64,000 nt of DNA from Streptomyces sp. R302 (GCF_012927245.1 NZ_JABBGE010000013.1:1-64000), one strand, 5' to 3'. Counted from the stretch's first letter, positions 18,902 to 28,172 are shown. The notes: generated by a model not told the origin, from the sequence alone. A program made the numbers and translations.

Positions 18902-18990
18902 CACCACCCCCACGCCGCCGCAAGCCCGCACCCGCCGTCCCTAACCCGACGCGCGCCGCACCTGCCGTCCCTGCCCTGGCGCGAGCCCGC

Positions 18991-19402
18991 GCCCGCCGTC
19001 CCTGTGGGCATGCGTTCCGCTGGGGCGGTGCCCACCCTCAGGCACGACTCGGGGCCTGGCCCCGGTGCGGGGCCGCACCCGCCGTCCCTGTGGGCATACG
19101 TCCCGCTAGGGCGGGACGGGTGGGCACAGGGACGGCGCCCCCCTGCCGCGCCTCGGCTTTCCGGGCCTGAACCCGCACCCCGTATGCGGCGCACATCCGG
19201 TGCGGGTCCAGGCGCAGAAGCGGAAGCACCCGCAGAAGGTGCCGTTCCGTTGTGCCCACCCGTTCCGCCCTAGCGGAACGTATGCCCACAACGAAACGGC
19301 GGCGACGGGTGGGCACCGCCCTGGCGGAACGTAGGTCCGCAAGGGAACGGCGGTGGTGGGTGGGCACCGCCCCAGCGGATCCAGGGGTGCGGCGGAACGG
19401 CG
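18991..19402. repeat. Cluster of intergenic palindromic repeats (MITE-like)
   Basis: Four or more related units of about 45-60 bp occupy most of the 553-bp gap between lhgO and trmB. They lie near 18992-19036, 19078-19136, 19251-19310 and 19302-19375. Each has a central palindrome such as GTTCCGCCCTAGCGGAAC (19262-19279) or GTCCCGCTAGGGCGGGAC (19100-19117). These are flanked by direct copies of GCCCAC or its complement GTGGGC. The units occur in both orientations. The pattern resembles dispersed intergenic repeats of Streptomyces; no coding potential is seen. Confidence 0.7.
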
Positions 19403-19454
19403 GCGGGTCGGCGGGGCCCCGCGGGGCCGTGGTGGCGTGGTGGGTCGCCGTACC

Positions 19455-20240
19455 ATGGGGCGCATTGTGTCTGAGCAGCGTGAGAATCACAGCGAGTCCG
19501 TCGCCCGCCGGGGCAGTCGTATGTTCGCGCCCGGGGAGGGCCCCAGCCCCGACCCCGCCGGCGCGCACTTCGAGCGGCGGATCCGGAGCTTCCAGCCGCG
19601 CCGGAGCCGCGTGACGGCCGGCCAGGCCGAGGCGATGCTGAAGCGGTGGCCCGACTGGGGTCTGGACATCGACGGCAAGCGGGTGCTCGACCTCCACGAG
19701 CTGTTCGGCGGACTGCCCGTCGTCCTGGAGATCGGCTTCGGGATGGGCGAGGCGACCGCGCAGATGGCCGCCGCCGACCCCGGCACCGGCATCCTCGCCG
19801 TCGACGTGCACACGCCGGGCCAGGGGAATCTCCTCGGCCTCGCCGACCGCAACGGGCTCGACAACATCCGCGTCGCCAACGGCGACGCGATCATCCTGCT
19901 GCGCGAGATGCTCGACCCCGCCGCCCTCGACGGCTGCCGCGTCTACTTCCCGGACCCGTGGCCGAAGAAGCGGCACCACAAGCGGCGGCTGATCCAGCCC
20001 GAGTTCCTGACGCTGCTCGCGACCCGGCTGAAGCCCGGCGGGGTCCTGCACTGCGCCACGGACTGGGAGCCGTACGCGGAGCAGATGCTGGAGGTGCTCT
20101 CCGCGCACCCCGACTTCGAGAACACCGCCCCCGACGGCGGCTACGCCCCCCGCCCCGCCTTCCGGCCGCTCACCCGCTTCGAGGGCCAGGGCCTGGACAA
20201 GGGCCACGTCGTGCACGACCTGCTCTTCCGCCGGAAGTAA
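19455..20240 (+). CDS. trmB: tRNA (guanine-46-N7) methyltransferase
   Basis: A 261-residue SAM-dependent methyltransferase of the TrmB family. The SAM-binding motif is VLEIGFGMGEATAQMA. The TrmB signature YFPDPWPKKRHHKRRL follows, and the C-terminal DWEPYAEQMLEVL segment is typical. It makes m7G46 in the variable loop of tRNAs. The ATG at 19455 (MGRIVSEQRENHSE) is preferred over an upstream frame that reads through the repeat region; a GTG four codons later is also possible. The PrsW-type protease gene follows 56 bp downstream on the same strand. Confidence 0.92.
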   Translation: MGRIVSEQRENHSESVARRGSRMFAPGEGPSPDPAGAHFERRIRSFQPRRSRVTAGQAEAMLKRWPDWGLDIDGKRVLDLHELFGGLPVVLEIGFGMGEATAQMAAADPGTGILAVDVHTPGQGNLLGLADRNGLDNIRVANGDAIILLREMLDPAALDGCRVYFPDPWPKKRHHKRRLIQPEFLTLLATRLKPGGVLHCATDWEPYAEQMLEVLSAHPDFENTAPDGGYAPRPAFRPLTRFEGQGLDKGHVVHDLLFRRK

Positions 20241-20296
20241 GGCCCCTCCCGGGAAGTACGTCGCCCGTGTCGGTGGCGGTCGCTAGGGTTCGAGAC

Positions 20297-21715
20297 GTGT
20301 CGTCACCCCTGCCGCCGTCCACGCCGCCCGAGCCGTTCACCACCTCCGAGCCCGCCTCGCTCCCCGCGACCGCCTTCCTGCCCGCGCAGGCCGGGGCGCC
20401 CGCGGTGGAGAGTCACGTGCCCGTCCGCGAGGGGGACGAGCCGTCGTTCGCCGTGGCCGCCGACCGGCGCCAGTGGCGGTACCGGCCGCGGCGGGCGTTC
20501 TGGCGGAGCCGGATCGTCCGGGCCGTCGCGCTGATCACGCTGCTCGCGCTCTGCGCCCTGGTGATCCTGGCGCTGGTGCGCGAGCAGACCGGCACCGAGG
20601 GCTTCCTCGTCGGCCTGGGCCTCGCGGTGTTTCCCGTACCGCTGCTGATGGCGGCGTTCCGCTGGCTCGACCGGGTCGAGCCGGGGCCGTGGAAGAACCT
20701 GCTGTTCGCGTTCGCGTGGGGCGCGTTCGCCGCCGCCCTCGTCGCGATCCTCGCGAACTCCTTCGCCGTCCGCTGGATCGCCACGGCGACCGCCGATCCG
20801 CGCTCGGCCGACGACCTGGGCGCGACCGTGATCGCCCCGGTGGTGGAGGAGTCCGCGAAGGCCGCCGCGATCCTGCTGCTGTTCCTCTTCCGGCGGCGGG
20901 ACTTCCGGAGCCTGGTCGACGGGGTGGTGATCGCCGGTTTCACCGCGACCGGCTTCGCGTTCACCGAGAACATCCTCTACCTCGGCACCGCCTTCGGCGA
21001 GGACCAGGACCTCGGCGACGGCGGCATCGGCGCCGTCACCGCCGGCACCTTCTTCGTCCGCGTCGTGATGTCGCCGTTCGCGCACCCGCTCTTCACCGTG
21101 CTCACCGGCATCGGCTTCGGCCTGGCCGCGCTCGCCCCGCGCGGCAAGGTGCGCAGACCGCGCAAGGTGCTGCTGCCGCTCACGGGCCTGCTGCTCGCGA
21201 TGGGCGTCCACGCCCTGTGGAACGGCTCGGCGACCTTCGGCGGCCCGCTCGCCTTCTACGCCGTCTACGGCATGTTCATGGTCCCGGCCTTCGGGCTGCT
21301 GACCTGGCTCGCCGTGTGGAGCCGGCAGAAGGAGCTGCGCACGATAGCCGGGGTGCTCCCGGCGTACGCGGCGGCCGGCTGGCTCTCCCCGGAGGAGCCG
21401 CTGGCGCTCTCCTCGATGCGGGCCCGCCGCACCGCGCGCTCGGTGGCGTCCCGTACGTACGGGAAGGCGGGCGCGCGGGCGGTCGGCGAGTACGAGTCCT
21501 TCGCCACGACCCTCGCCTTCCTGCGCGAGCGGGCCCGCCGGGGCACGGTCCCGGTGCCGGACTTCGCGGCCCGCGAGCAGGAGCTGCTGCACCACCTGTG
21601 GGCGCGCCGGACGACGGCCGCGCCGGCGCTCTCGTACGCGGCGCGGGCCACCGGCCGGGTGTGGGTGCCGCCGCAGTACCTCGACTACGCCGGCTACAAC
21701 CCCTACAAGGGGTGA
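20297..21715 (+). CDS. PrsW-family intramembrane metalloprotease
   Basis: A protein of about 472 residues with roughly eight transmembrane helices in the middle third. The PrsW/CAAX-protease-like signatures are present in order: VVEESAKAAAI (the EExxK motif), FAFTENILYL (FxxxEN), MSPFAHPLF (conserved His) and MGVHALWNGSA (HxxWN). A disordered Pro-rich N-terminus precedes the helices and a basic cytoplasmic tail follows. In Bacillus, PrsW cleaves the anti-sigma factor RsiW. A substrate here is unknown, although several membrane-linked sigma regulators lie in this window. The GTG start at 20297 is the first in frame after trmB. Confidence 0.85.
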   Translation: MSSPLPPSTPPEPFTTSEPASLPATAFLPAQAGAPAVESHVPVREGDEPSFAVAADRRQWRYRPRRAFWRSRIVRAVALITLLALCALVILALVREQTGTEGFLVGLGLAVFPVPLLMAAFRWLDRVEPGPWKNLLFAFAWGAFAAALVAILANSFAVRWIATATADPRSADDLGATVIAPVVEESAKAAAILLLFLFRRRDFRSLVDGVVIAGFTATGFAFTENILYLGTAFGEDQDLGDGGIGAVTAGTFFVRVVMSPFAHPLFTVLTGIGFGLAALAPRGKVRRPRKVLLPLTGLLLAMGVHALWNGSATFGGPLAFYAVYGMFMVPAFGLLTWLAVWSRQKELRTIAGVLPAYAAAGWLSPEEPLALSSMRARRTARSVASRTYGKAGARAVGEYESFATTLAFLRERARRGTVPVPDFAAREQELLHHLWARRTTAAPALSYAARATGRVWVPPQYLDYAGYNPYKG

Positions 21716-21725
21716 CCTCCGGGCC

Positions 21726-22679
21726 TCAGGCCCTCTCGGAGGCGGCGGTCAGTCGGGCCAGTTCGCCGTCGGTCAGCTTCAGGTCGGCGACCGCGACCAG
21801 CGCCGGGACCTGCTCGACCGTGCGGGCCGAGGCGATCGGCGCGGCGACGGTGGGGCGGGAGGCGAGCCAGGCGAGGGCGACGGTCGCGGGCTCGGCGCCG
21901 TGGGCCTCGGCGACCTCGTCGAGCGCGGCGAGCACGGCCTGGCCGCGGGCGGTCCCGGCGTGGGCGGAGGCGCCGCGGGCCCGGACGCTCTCGACGGTCC
22001 GGCCCGGCCGGTACTTGCCGGTGAGGAAGCCGGCGGCGAGGCCGTAGTACGGGACGGCGGCGAGGCCGGCCCCGGCGGCGGTGTCGAGGAGCGGGCCCTC
22101 GTACTTCTCGCGGGCGACGAGGTTGTACTCGGGCTGGAGCGCCACGTACCGGGTGAGGCCCTCGGCCTCGGCGAAGTCGAGGGAGGCGCGCAGCCGCTCG
22201 GGGGAGATGTTGGAGGCGGCGACGGCCCGGACCTTGCCGTCCTTCACGAGCTGGTCGAGGGCGGTGACGATCTCCTCCACCGGCACCGACTCGTCGTCGA
22301 AGTGCGTGTAGTAGAGGTCGATGTGGTCGGTGCCGAGGCGGCGCAGGGACTCCTCCACGCCGGCCTTGATGGTGGTGGCGGCCAGGCCCTTGAAGCGGGA
22401 GTGGTGGCCGACCTTGGTGGCGACGACGACGTCGGAGCGGTTGCCGCGGGCGGCCATCCAGCGGCCGATGATGGTCTCGGACTCGCCGCCCTCATTGCCC
22501 TCGGCCCACTCGGAGTAGACGTCGGCGGTGTCCAGGAAGTTGCCGCCGGCGGCGGCGTAGGCGTCGAGGACGGCGAAGGACTGCTGCTCGTCGGCGCTCC
22601 AGCCGAAGACGTTGCCGCCGAGGGCGAGCGGGAAGACGTGCAGGTCCGAGGTGCCCAGCGGGCGCAGGGGTGAGGACAT
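21726..22679 (-). CDS. Aldo/keto reductase
   Basis: A 317-residue NADPH-dependent oxidoreductase with a TIM-barrel aldo/keto reductase fold. The catalytic tetrad is recognisable as Asp in FLDTADVYSEW with its Tyr, Lys in VVATKVGHHSR, and His in YYTHFDDES. The C-terminal NADPH contact is in PIASARTVEQV. It resembles the YajO/ioLS branch. It converges on the PrsW gene with about 10 bp between the stops. The substrate is unknown. Confidence 0.9.
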   Translation of the reverse strand: MSSPLRPLGTSDLHVFPLALGGNVFGWSADEQQSFAVLDAYAAAGGNFLDTADVYSEWAEGNEGGESETIIGRWMAARGNRSDVVVATKVGHHSRFKGLAATTIKAGVEESLRRLGTDHIDLYYTHFDDESVPVEEIVTALDQLVKDGKVRAVAASNISPERLRASLDFAEAEGLTRYVALQPEYNLVAREKYEGPLLDTAAGAGLAAVPYYGLAAGFLTGKYRPGRTVESVRARGASAHAGTARGQAVLAALDEVAEAHGAEPATVALAWLASRPTVAAPIASARTVEQVPALVAVADLKLTDGELARLTAASERA

Positions 22680-22760
22680 GACGTACTCAACCCCCTGCGC
22701 CGCCGGGCGTATTCCGGTCGAGGAGCCTGAACCCCGACCGGAACGCTCACGCGTCGGGGG

Positions 22761-23975
22761 TCAGACCGACAGGCCCTTGGAGCGCAGCCACTCGGCCGGG
22801 TCGATGCCCGAGCCGTCGGGGGTGTGGACCTCCATGTGGAGGTGGGGTCCCGTGACGTTGCCGGTGGCGCCGACGCGGCCGATGGTCTCGCCGGTGGTGA
22901 CGGTCTGGCCGACGGCCACGGTCATCGAGGAGAGGTGGCAGTACCAGACCTCGGTGCCGTCCTCCAGCTCCAGCACGATCCGGTAGCCGTACGAGCCGGA
23001 CCAGCCGGCCGACTTGATGGTGCCGCCGTGCACCGCCTTGAGGGGGGTGCCGGTGGGGGCGGCGAAGTCGAGGCCGGTGTGGTAGCCGGAGGACCACATC
23101 GAGCCGGACTGCATGTAGGTGGAGGTGAGGGTGTAGGAGGAGAGCGGCATGGAGTAGCTGGCGGCCAGCTGGGCGAGCCGCTCGGCCTCCGCCTTCTCGG
23201 CGGCGATGCGCTCGGCTTCGGCCTTCTCGGCGGCGAGCCGCTCCGCCTCCGCCTTGGCCTTCTCGGCGGCGATGCGGTCGGCCTCCGCCTTCGCGGCGGC
23301 CTCGGCCTGCGCCGCGGCGTCGGCCGCGGCCTTCTCCGCGGCGGCCTTCTCGGCGGCGAGCTTCTCGGCGTCGACGGCGGCCTGCTGCTGCTGTTCGGCC
23401 TGCTGGAGGATGCGGGCGCGCAGGGCCTCGCCGGCGTCGGCGGTGGTGGCGGTGCGCTCCTCGGCCTCGGTGCCGGCGGTGGTGTCGGCCGGGGCGGTGT
23501 ACGTGACCGAGGTCAGCGGCTTCGCGGCGGCACCGCCGGCGGCGACGGGCGCGGACTCGCGGACCGGGGCGGTGTCCTTCTCCTCGTCGCCGCCGGGCAG
23601 GAGGTCGCCGACGCCGGGCAGGTCGTGGGCGTCCGGCAGGCCCAGGTCGGGCAGGTCGGGGAGGGAGATGGCGACGGGGGCCTTCTCCTGCGCGGTGGCG
23701 AGGCCGCCCGCGCCGACGGCGGCGATGACGCCGACGCCGAGGACGGTGGAGGAGCGGGCGAAGTTGGACCGCTGCTTCACGACCCGGTGCCGGCCGCCGG
23801 AGCGGCTCTCGGCGCGCAGGGAGCCCTCGGTCGGGTTCCACTCGCCGGGGGCGGGGGTGAAGGAGGCCGTCTCGTACGCGCCGGGCGCGAAGCCGTCCGG
23901 GTCGTCCGCGCCGACGGCACCCGGGCCGCCGAAGGGTTCGAAGGGGGCTTCGGGTACGGGGGTGTTGGACGCCAC
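22761..23975 (-). CDS. M23-family cell-wall metallopeptidase under a c-di-AMP riboswitch
   Basis: A 404-residue secreted or membrane-anchored peptidase. A disordered N-terminus is followed by a hydrophobic segment at about residues 75-95 (STVLGVGVIAAVGAGGLA). A long Ala/Glu/Lys coiled-coil runs at about 175-270. The C-terminal M23 domain carries the zinc ligands in YHTGLDFAAP and GPHLHMEVH. It should cut peptidoglycan cross-bridges during growth or spore germination. The GTG start at 23975 lies 10 bp after AAGGAG. The leader contains a ydaO-type riboswitch, which is known to control Streptomyces cell-wall hydrolases. Confidence 0.92.
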   Translation of the reverse strand: MASNTPVPEAPFEPFGGPGAVGADDPDGFAPGAYETASFTPAPGEWNPTEGSLRAESRSGGRHRVVKQRSNFARSSTVLGVGVIAAVGAGGLATAQEKAPVAISLPDLPDLGLPDAHDLPGVGDLLPGGDEEKDTAPVRESAPVAAGGAAAKPLTSVTYTAPADTTAGTEAEERTATTADAGEALRARILQQAEQQQQAAVDAEKLAAEKAAAEKAAADAAAQAEAAAKAEADRIAAEKAKAEAERLAAEKAEAERIAAEKAEAERLAQLAASYSMPLSSYTLTSTYMQSGSMWSSGYHTGLDFAAPTGTPLKAVHGGTIKSAGWSGSYGYRIVLELEDGTEVWYCHLSSMTVAVGQTVTTGETIGRVGATGNVTGPHLHMEVHTPDGSGIDPAEWLRSKGLSV

Positions 23976-24002
23976 GGAGGCGCGCTCCTTTCCTTCCTTC
24001 TC

Positions 24003-24170
24003 GCCTACCGGGTTAGCTGACGGGTTCGGAGCAGGAAGGTCTCCTACGGGCTCTTCGCACGGGGGAGGTGCGAGGGGCCCGATTCACCCCAAGGGTTGGT
24101 TCCCCGGTTCCCTTGCGGGATTCGGCACGTGCGCACGGAGCCGTCTCTTGCGACGGCTGGGACGACCGCG
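24003..24170 (-). ncRNA. ydaO/yuaA-type c-di-AMP riboswitch
   Basis: Read on the minus strand, the leader of the M23 gene contains the conserved ydaO elements in order. These are GGGAACCGGGGAACC, a short stem, GGGGTGAATCGGG, a variable hairpin, then GTAGGAGACC and CCGAACCCGTCAGCTAACC closing with GGTAGGC. This arrangement is diagnostic of the ydaO class, which binds cyclic di-AMP and usually turns expression off in actinobacterial resuscitation and peptidase genes. AT-rich DNA at about 24185-24215 (TGTCTATTAACG on the minus strand) probably contains the promoter. Confidence 0.85.
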
Positions 24171-24377
24171 CTGCGTTATCGAACGTTAATAGACACGGCG
24201 CTCCTATTCCAAGCCGTTCCCCTTGATCATTCATTGAATTGACAGGGAATCGCCCGAGTTGAGCACCCTTCAGCGGCCCTTCGCCCCACCCCTCGAATCT
24301 GACGTTATGTCAATTGTTATCCCTGTGAGACCTCGCGAGCACGGACCGTGACCGGGCTCCGGCACGGGGTACCCGCG

Positions 24378-25595
24378 TCAGTGCGCCGGTTCCGGCGGCA
24401 CCACCGGCATCGTCCGCCGCCGCTCCGGCGCCCCCGCCGCCGGGCGGCTCACCGCGAGCAGCGCCATGTCGTCCGTCGAACGGCCCCCGGTGTGCCGCCG
24501 CACGTCGTCCACGAGCGCGTCGAGGAGCTCCTCGGGCCCCGGGAAGACCGCCCCCGCGAGCCGGGCCGCCGGATCGTAGAAGACCCCCTGCCCGTCCCGC
24601 GCCTCCGACAGCCCGTCCGTGTAGAACAGCAGCGTCGCGCCCGGCGGGTACGGCCGCTCGTCGGCCCGGTCGGGCCCCACCGACAGCTCCCCCATCCCGA
24701 GCGGCAGCGCCGCCTCGGCCGGCTCCACCGGCTCCAGGCGCCCGTCCCCGTACAGGAGCAGCGGCGGCGGATGCCCCCGGTTCACGATCCGTACGACCCC
24801 GCCCTCGTGCGGGATCTCGGCGAGCACCGCCGTGGTGAACCCCTCGAAGGCGTCGAAGCCCTCACGCCGCGTCCCCTCCCTCGTGAGCGCCCGTTCGAGC
24901 CGCGCCGCCACCCCCTCCAGGGCCGCCTCCTGCTCGGCCGCCTCCCGGAAGGCGCCGATCACCACGGCCACCGCCTCCACCGCGTCCATCCCCTTGCCCC
25001 GCACGTCCCCGACCACGAGCCGCACCCCGTGCGGGGTGTCCTGCACGGCGAAGAGGTCGCCGCCGATGAACGCGTCCGCCTGCGCCGCCTCGTACCGCGC
25101 CGCGCACTGGAGCCCCGCGATCCGCTCCGCCGGCATCGGCAGCACCGCCCGCTGCGCCGCCTCCGCGATCACCCGCGCCGACGCGAGCCGCTCGCCGCTG
25201 CGCCGCACCACCAGGTTGATCACCATCGCGAGCGCGGAGACGGTCACCACGGTGAGGGTCTCGGTGAGCGAGGGGATGTCGGAGAGCGTGTCGTTGTACG
25301 TGTGCAGCCCGACGGAGGCGAGGATCGCCGCGAGTCCGGTCAGCAGGGTCGTGAGCCGGGAGAAGAACGGCGCGGCGATCAGAGGCGCGGCGGAGAAGAG
25401 CGGCGACGCCGTGTACGAGGGCGGGGTGGCCAGGTCGAAGAGGACCCCGCCCACGATGATCAGCGGCGGCAGCGCCCGCAGGAACCTCCGGGTCGCCCCG
25501 AAGGCGACGGGCGGCGGCTCGCCCCCGTAGGGGCCCCGGGGCACACCGGTCCCGGCCATACGGCCGCCGGGCTCCTCGCCCCGAGGGTGCGCCAC
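24378..25595 (-). CDS. Membrane-bound SpoIIE-type PP2C phosphatase
   Basis: A 405-residue protein. Three to four hydrophobic helices lie in residues 40-140, and the C-terminal PP2C/SpoIIE domain covers about 160-390. Phosphatase signatures include FIGGDLFAV, VGDVRGKGMDAV, NRGHPPPLLL and FYTDGLSEARD. It should dephosphorylate an anti-sigma-antagonist type partner from the membrane. The GTG at 25595 is chosen because AGGAG lies 8 bp upstream, giving an N-terminus VAHPRGEE. It is followed only by the riboswitch leader of the M23 gene. No anti-sigma or sigma partner gene is adjacent. Confidence 0.88.
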   Translation of the reverse strand: MAHPRGEEPGGRMAGTGVPRGPYGGEPPPVAFGATRRFLRALPPLIIVGGVLFDLATPPSYTASPLFSAAPLIAAPFFSRLTTLLTGLAAILASVGLHTYNDTLSDIPSLTETLTVVTVSALAMVINLVVRRSGERLASARVIAEAAQRAVLPMPAERIAGLQCAARYEAAQADAFIGGDLFAVQDTPHGVRLVVGDVRGKGMDAVEAVAVVIGAFREAAEQEAALEGVAARLERALTREGTRREGFDAFEGFTTAVLAEIPHEGGVVRIVNRGHPPPLLLYGDGRLEPVEPAEAALPLGMGELSVGPDRADERPYPPGATLLFYTDGLSEARDGQGVFYDPAARLAGAVFPGPEELLDALVDDVRRHTGGRSTDDMALLAVSRPAAGAPERRRTMPVVPPEPAH

Positions 25596-25788
25596 CTGAG
25601 AACTCCTGACCGGTCGGGGCCCGCCACCGGGCCGTGCGGGCCGGGGCCGGGACCCGCGACCGCACACCCCTCAAGCCTCCCCGCCCCGCCGCCGCGCGGC
25701 GACCGGCGGGGGTCCGACCGGCGTACGCCCGGGGAACCCACCCGTACACCCCCGGGGAGGGCACCCGTACGCCCCCGGGGGCGTACGG

Positions 25789-27036
25789 CTACTCCGTCCG
25801 CAGTCGTCCGCCCCTCCCCAGCAAAGCGACCGCCGCCGCGCACCCCAGCCCGACGGCGCACAGGGCCAGCCAGGGCACGGCCGTCCAGCCCGTGGCGTCG
25901 AGCAGCACGCCCGTACCGAGGTTCCCGAGGGTGATGCCGACCCCGCACACGGTGTTGTAGAGCCCGTAGTGGGTGGCCACCCAGCGCCCCCGGGAGAGGG
26001 CGACGACGGTGTCCATCTCGTACGGGTAGAGCACCGCGTTCGCCACCGCGAGGACCGCCGCGCACAGCAGCAGCGCGGGCGCGCCCCGGCCGAGCAGCGC
26101 CAGCAGCAGGAAGGCGCCGCCCATCAGGGCGAGTCCGAGGACGAGGCTCCGCTCGCGGGTGAGCCGGGCCGCGCACCAGGCGGTGATCCGCAGCTGCCCG
26201 GCGAGCGCGACGAGCGCGGAGACGACGAAGAGCGCGGTCGTCACGCCCGAGCCGCCCGCCGCGAGCGGCAACGCCAGGTAGACCTGGAAGGAGAGGACGT
26301 ACGAGCCGGTCATGGCGAGCGAGAAGAGCCAGAAGGTGCGGTTGCCGAGGACGGTACGGAACTGGCCCCGGGTCCCGTCCTCCGCGCCGTCCTTCGGCTC
26401 CGGCCGGCCGCCGCCCGCGGAGACCGGCAGGTGCCGCAGCTGCACCAGGGTCAGGCCCAGGAAGAGCACCGCCGCGACCAGGCACGTCAGCCGGAACGAC
26501 ACTCCGGTCAGGGCGACCCCGACGAGCGGGCCGAGCAGGATGCCGGCCTGGTAGTAGATGTTGAACAGCGCGAACGCCTCGACCCTGCGCTGCTCCCCCG
26601 CCTCCGCCGCCAGGCAGGCGCGGACGGCGGGGTTGAAGAGCGCGCCCGCGAGGCCGGTGGCGAGCGAGGCGGCGATGAGGACGGGGAGCGACTGGGCGAA
26701 GGCGAGCGCGCCGAAGCCGACGGTCCGCAGCGCGCACCCGGCGACGATGAGCGGCTTGAAGCCGAGCCGGTCGGCGAGCGCCCCGCCGACCAGGAACATG
26801 CCCTGCTGGGAGAGGTTCCGGGCACCGAGGACGAGCCCGACCGCCCAGGCCGCCATGCCGAGCCCGTCGGCCAGGTGGGCGGCCAGGTAGGGCATCAGCA
26901 TGTAGAAGCCGAGGTTGATGGTGAGCTGGTTGAGGAAGAGCAGCCGGACGGCCGGTTCGAAGCCGCGGCTCCGCTTCCAGATCCCGCCGCGGGCCGGGTC
27001 CGCCGGGGCGGGCGTGGTGGGGGTGCTCGTACTCAC
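25789..27036 (-). CDS. MFS transporter paired with PLP enzyme
   Basis: A 415-residue membrane protein with about 12 helices. The intracellular motif A reads GGALADRLGFKPLI. The GTG start at 27036 overlaps the stop of the upstream PLP-enzyme gene by 4 bp (GTGA), so the two are translationally coupled. This tight pairing suggests export of an amino-acid-like product made by the PLP enzyme, or of a toxic precursor. The substrate is unknown. Confidence 0.88.
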   Translation of the reverse strand: MSTSTPTTPAPADPARGGIWKRSRGFEPAVRLLFLNQLTINLGFYMLMPYLAAHLADGLGMAAWAVGLVLGARNLSQQGMFLVGGALADRLGFKPLIVAGCALRTVGFGALAFAQSLPVLIAASLATGLAGALFNPAVRACLAAEAGEQRRVEAFALFNIYYQAGILLGPLVGVALTGVSFRLTCLVAAVLFLGLTLVQLRHLPVSAGGGRPEPKDGAEDGTRGQFRTVLGNRTFWLFSLAMTGSYVLSFQVYLALPLAAGGSGVTTALFVVSALVALAGQLRITAWCAARLTRERSLVLGLALMGGAFLLLALLGRGAPALLLCAAVLAVANAVLYPYEMDTVVALSRGRWVATHYGLYNTVCGVGITLGNLGTGVLLDATGWTAVPWLALCAVGLGCAAAVALLGRGGRLRTE

Positions 27037-28172
27037 CGGTCGCCGCCCTCCGCACCGGCCGTGATCCGGCCCGCCGCGACCGTCCCGGCCTCCGCCACCG
27101 TCCCGCTCCCGGACCCGGCCTGCTCGGTCTCCGCGCTCGCGGACGGCGCCCCGCTGCGGTCGAGGACCCTGCGGGTCCACGCCTCGATCCCCTCCGGGCC
27201 CTGATAGGGCGCGGGTTCGTCCCGTACGGGTCCGTCGAGGAGGCCGTGGGCGGCGCAGTAGGCGTCGTTGAAGACGGTGTCGAAGTAGCGCTGCGGGCCG
27301 TCGGGGAAGACGGCGGCGATCCGGGTGCCGCGCGGGCGGGTGCGGGCGAGCCAGCCCGCGACGAGGGCGACCGCGCCGACGCTCCAGCCGCCGGTGGCGT
27401 ACTGGCGGGCGGCGAGCCGGCGGGCCGAGCGGACCGCTTCCGCCGGGGCGACCCAGTGGATCTCGTCGAAGGCCGCGTGGTCGACGTTGGCGGGGTGGAT
27501 GGAGGAGCCGAGGCCGCGCATCAGCCGTTCCCCGGCGGGCAGGCCGAAGACGGTGGAGCGGATCGAGTCGACGCCGACGAGCTCCAGGGCGGGGCTGCTC
27601 GTGGCGCGCAGCGCGCGGGCGATGCCGGCCGAGTGGCCGCCGGTGCCGACGGCGCAGACGAGCACGTCGATCCGGTCGAGCTGCCCGGAGAGCTCGGCGG
27701 CCAGCCCGGCGTAGGCGGCGGGGTTGTCGGGGTTCCCGTACTGGTCGGGCCACCAGGCCCCGTCGAGGAGGTCGAGGAGTTCGGCGACCCGGTCCTTGCG
27801 GGCCTGCTGCCAGCCGCCCCGCGGACGGGGCTCGGTGACGACGTGCACGGTGGCGCCGTGGGCGACGAGCATGCGCTCGACGATCGGCTCCAGGCCGGGG
27901 TCGGTGACGACGTGCACGGGGTGGCCGTGGAGGACCCCGGCGAGGGCGAGCCCGAGGCCGAGGGTGCCGGAGGTCGACTCGACGATGGGCGCGCCGGGCC
28001 GCAGATCGCCGCGGCGGCGGGCCTCCTCGACCATGTGGAGCGCCGGGCGGTCCTTGATGCCGCCGGCGTTGAAGCCTTCGAGCTTGGCCCAGTAGCCGTC
28101 GTCCGTCCACAGGACGGGGGTGTTGCCGACGGTGGGGTGCGCGGGGGAGAGCAGAGGAGCGTGCGGAGGCAT
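27033..28172 (-). CDS. Cysteine-synthase-like PLP-dependent enzyme
   Basis: A 379-residue fold-type II PLP enzyme. The cofactor lysine lies in FNAGGIKDRPALHMV. The substrate loop is ESTSGTLGLGLALAG and the phosphate-binding loop is CAVGTGGHSAGIARAL. The C-terminus has an acidic, Ala-rich tail of about 50 residues not typical of CysK. Family members replace the beta-hydroxyl of serine derivatives with sulphide or other nucleophiles. Here the coupled MFS gene and the absence of other cysteine genes argue for a specialised role, such as a non-protein amino acid, rather than housekeeping cysteine synthesis. Confidence 0.85.
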   Translation of the reverse strand: MPPHAPLLSPAHPTVGNTPVLWTDDGYWAKLEGFNAGGIKDRPALHMVEEARRRGDLRPGAPIVESTSGTLGLGLALAGVLHGHPVHVVTDPGLEPIVERMLVAHGATVHVVTEPRPRGGWQQARKDRVAELLDLLDGAWWPDQYGNPDNPAAYAGLAAELSGQLDRIDVLVCAVGTGGHSAGIARALRATSSPALELVGVDSIRSTVFGLPAGERLMRGLGSSIHPANVDHAAFDEIHWVAPAEAVRSARRLAARQYATGGWSVGAVALVAGWLARTRPRGTRIAAVFPDGPQRYFDTVFNDAYCAAHGLLDGPVRDEPAPYQGPEGIEAWTRRVLDRSGAPSASAETEQAGSGSGTVAEAGTVAAGRITAGAEGGDR

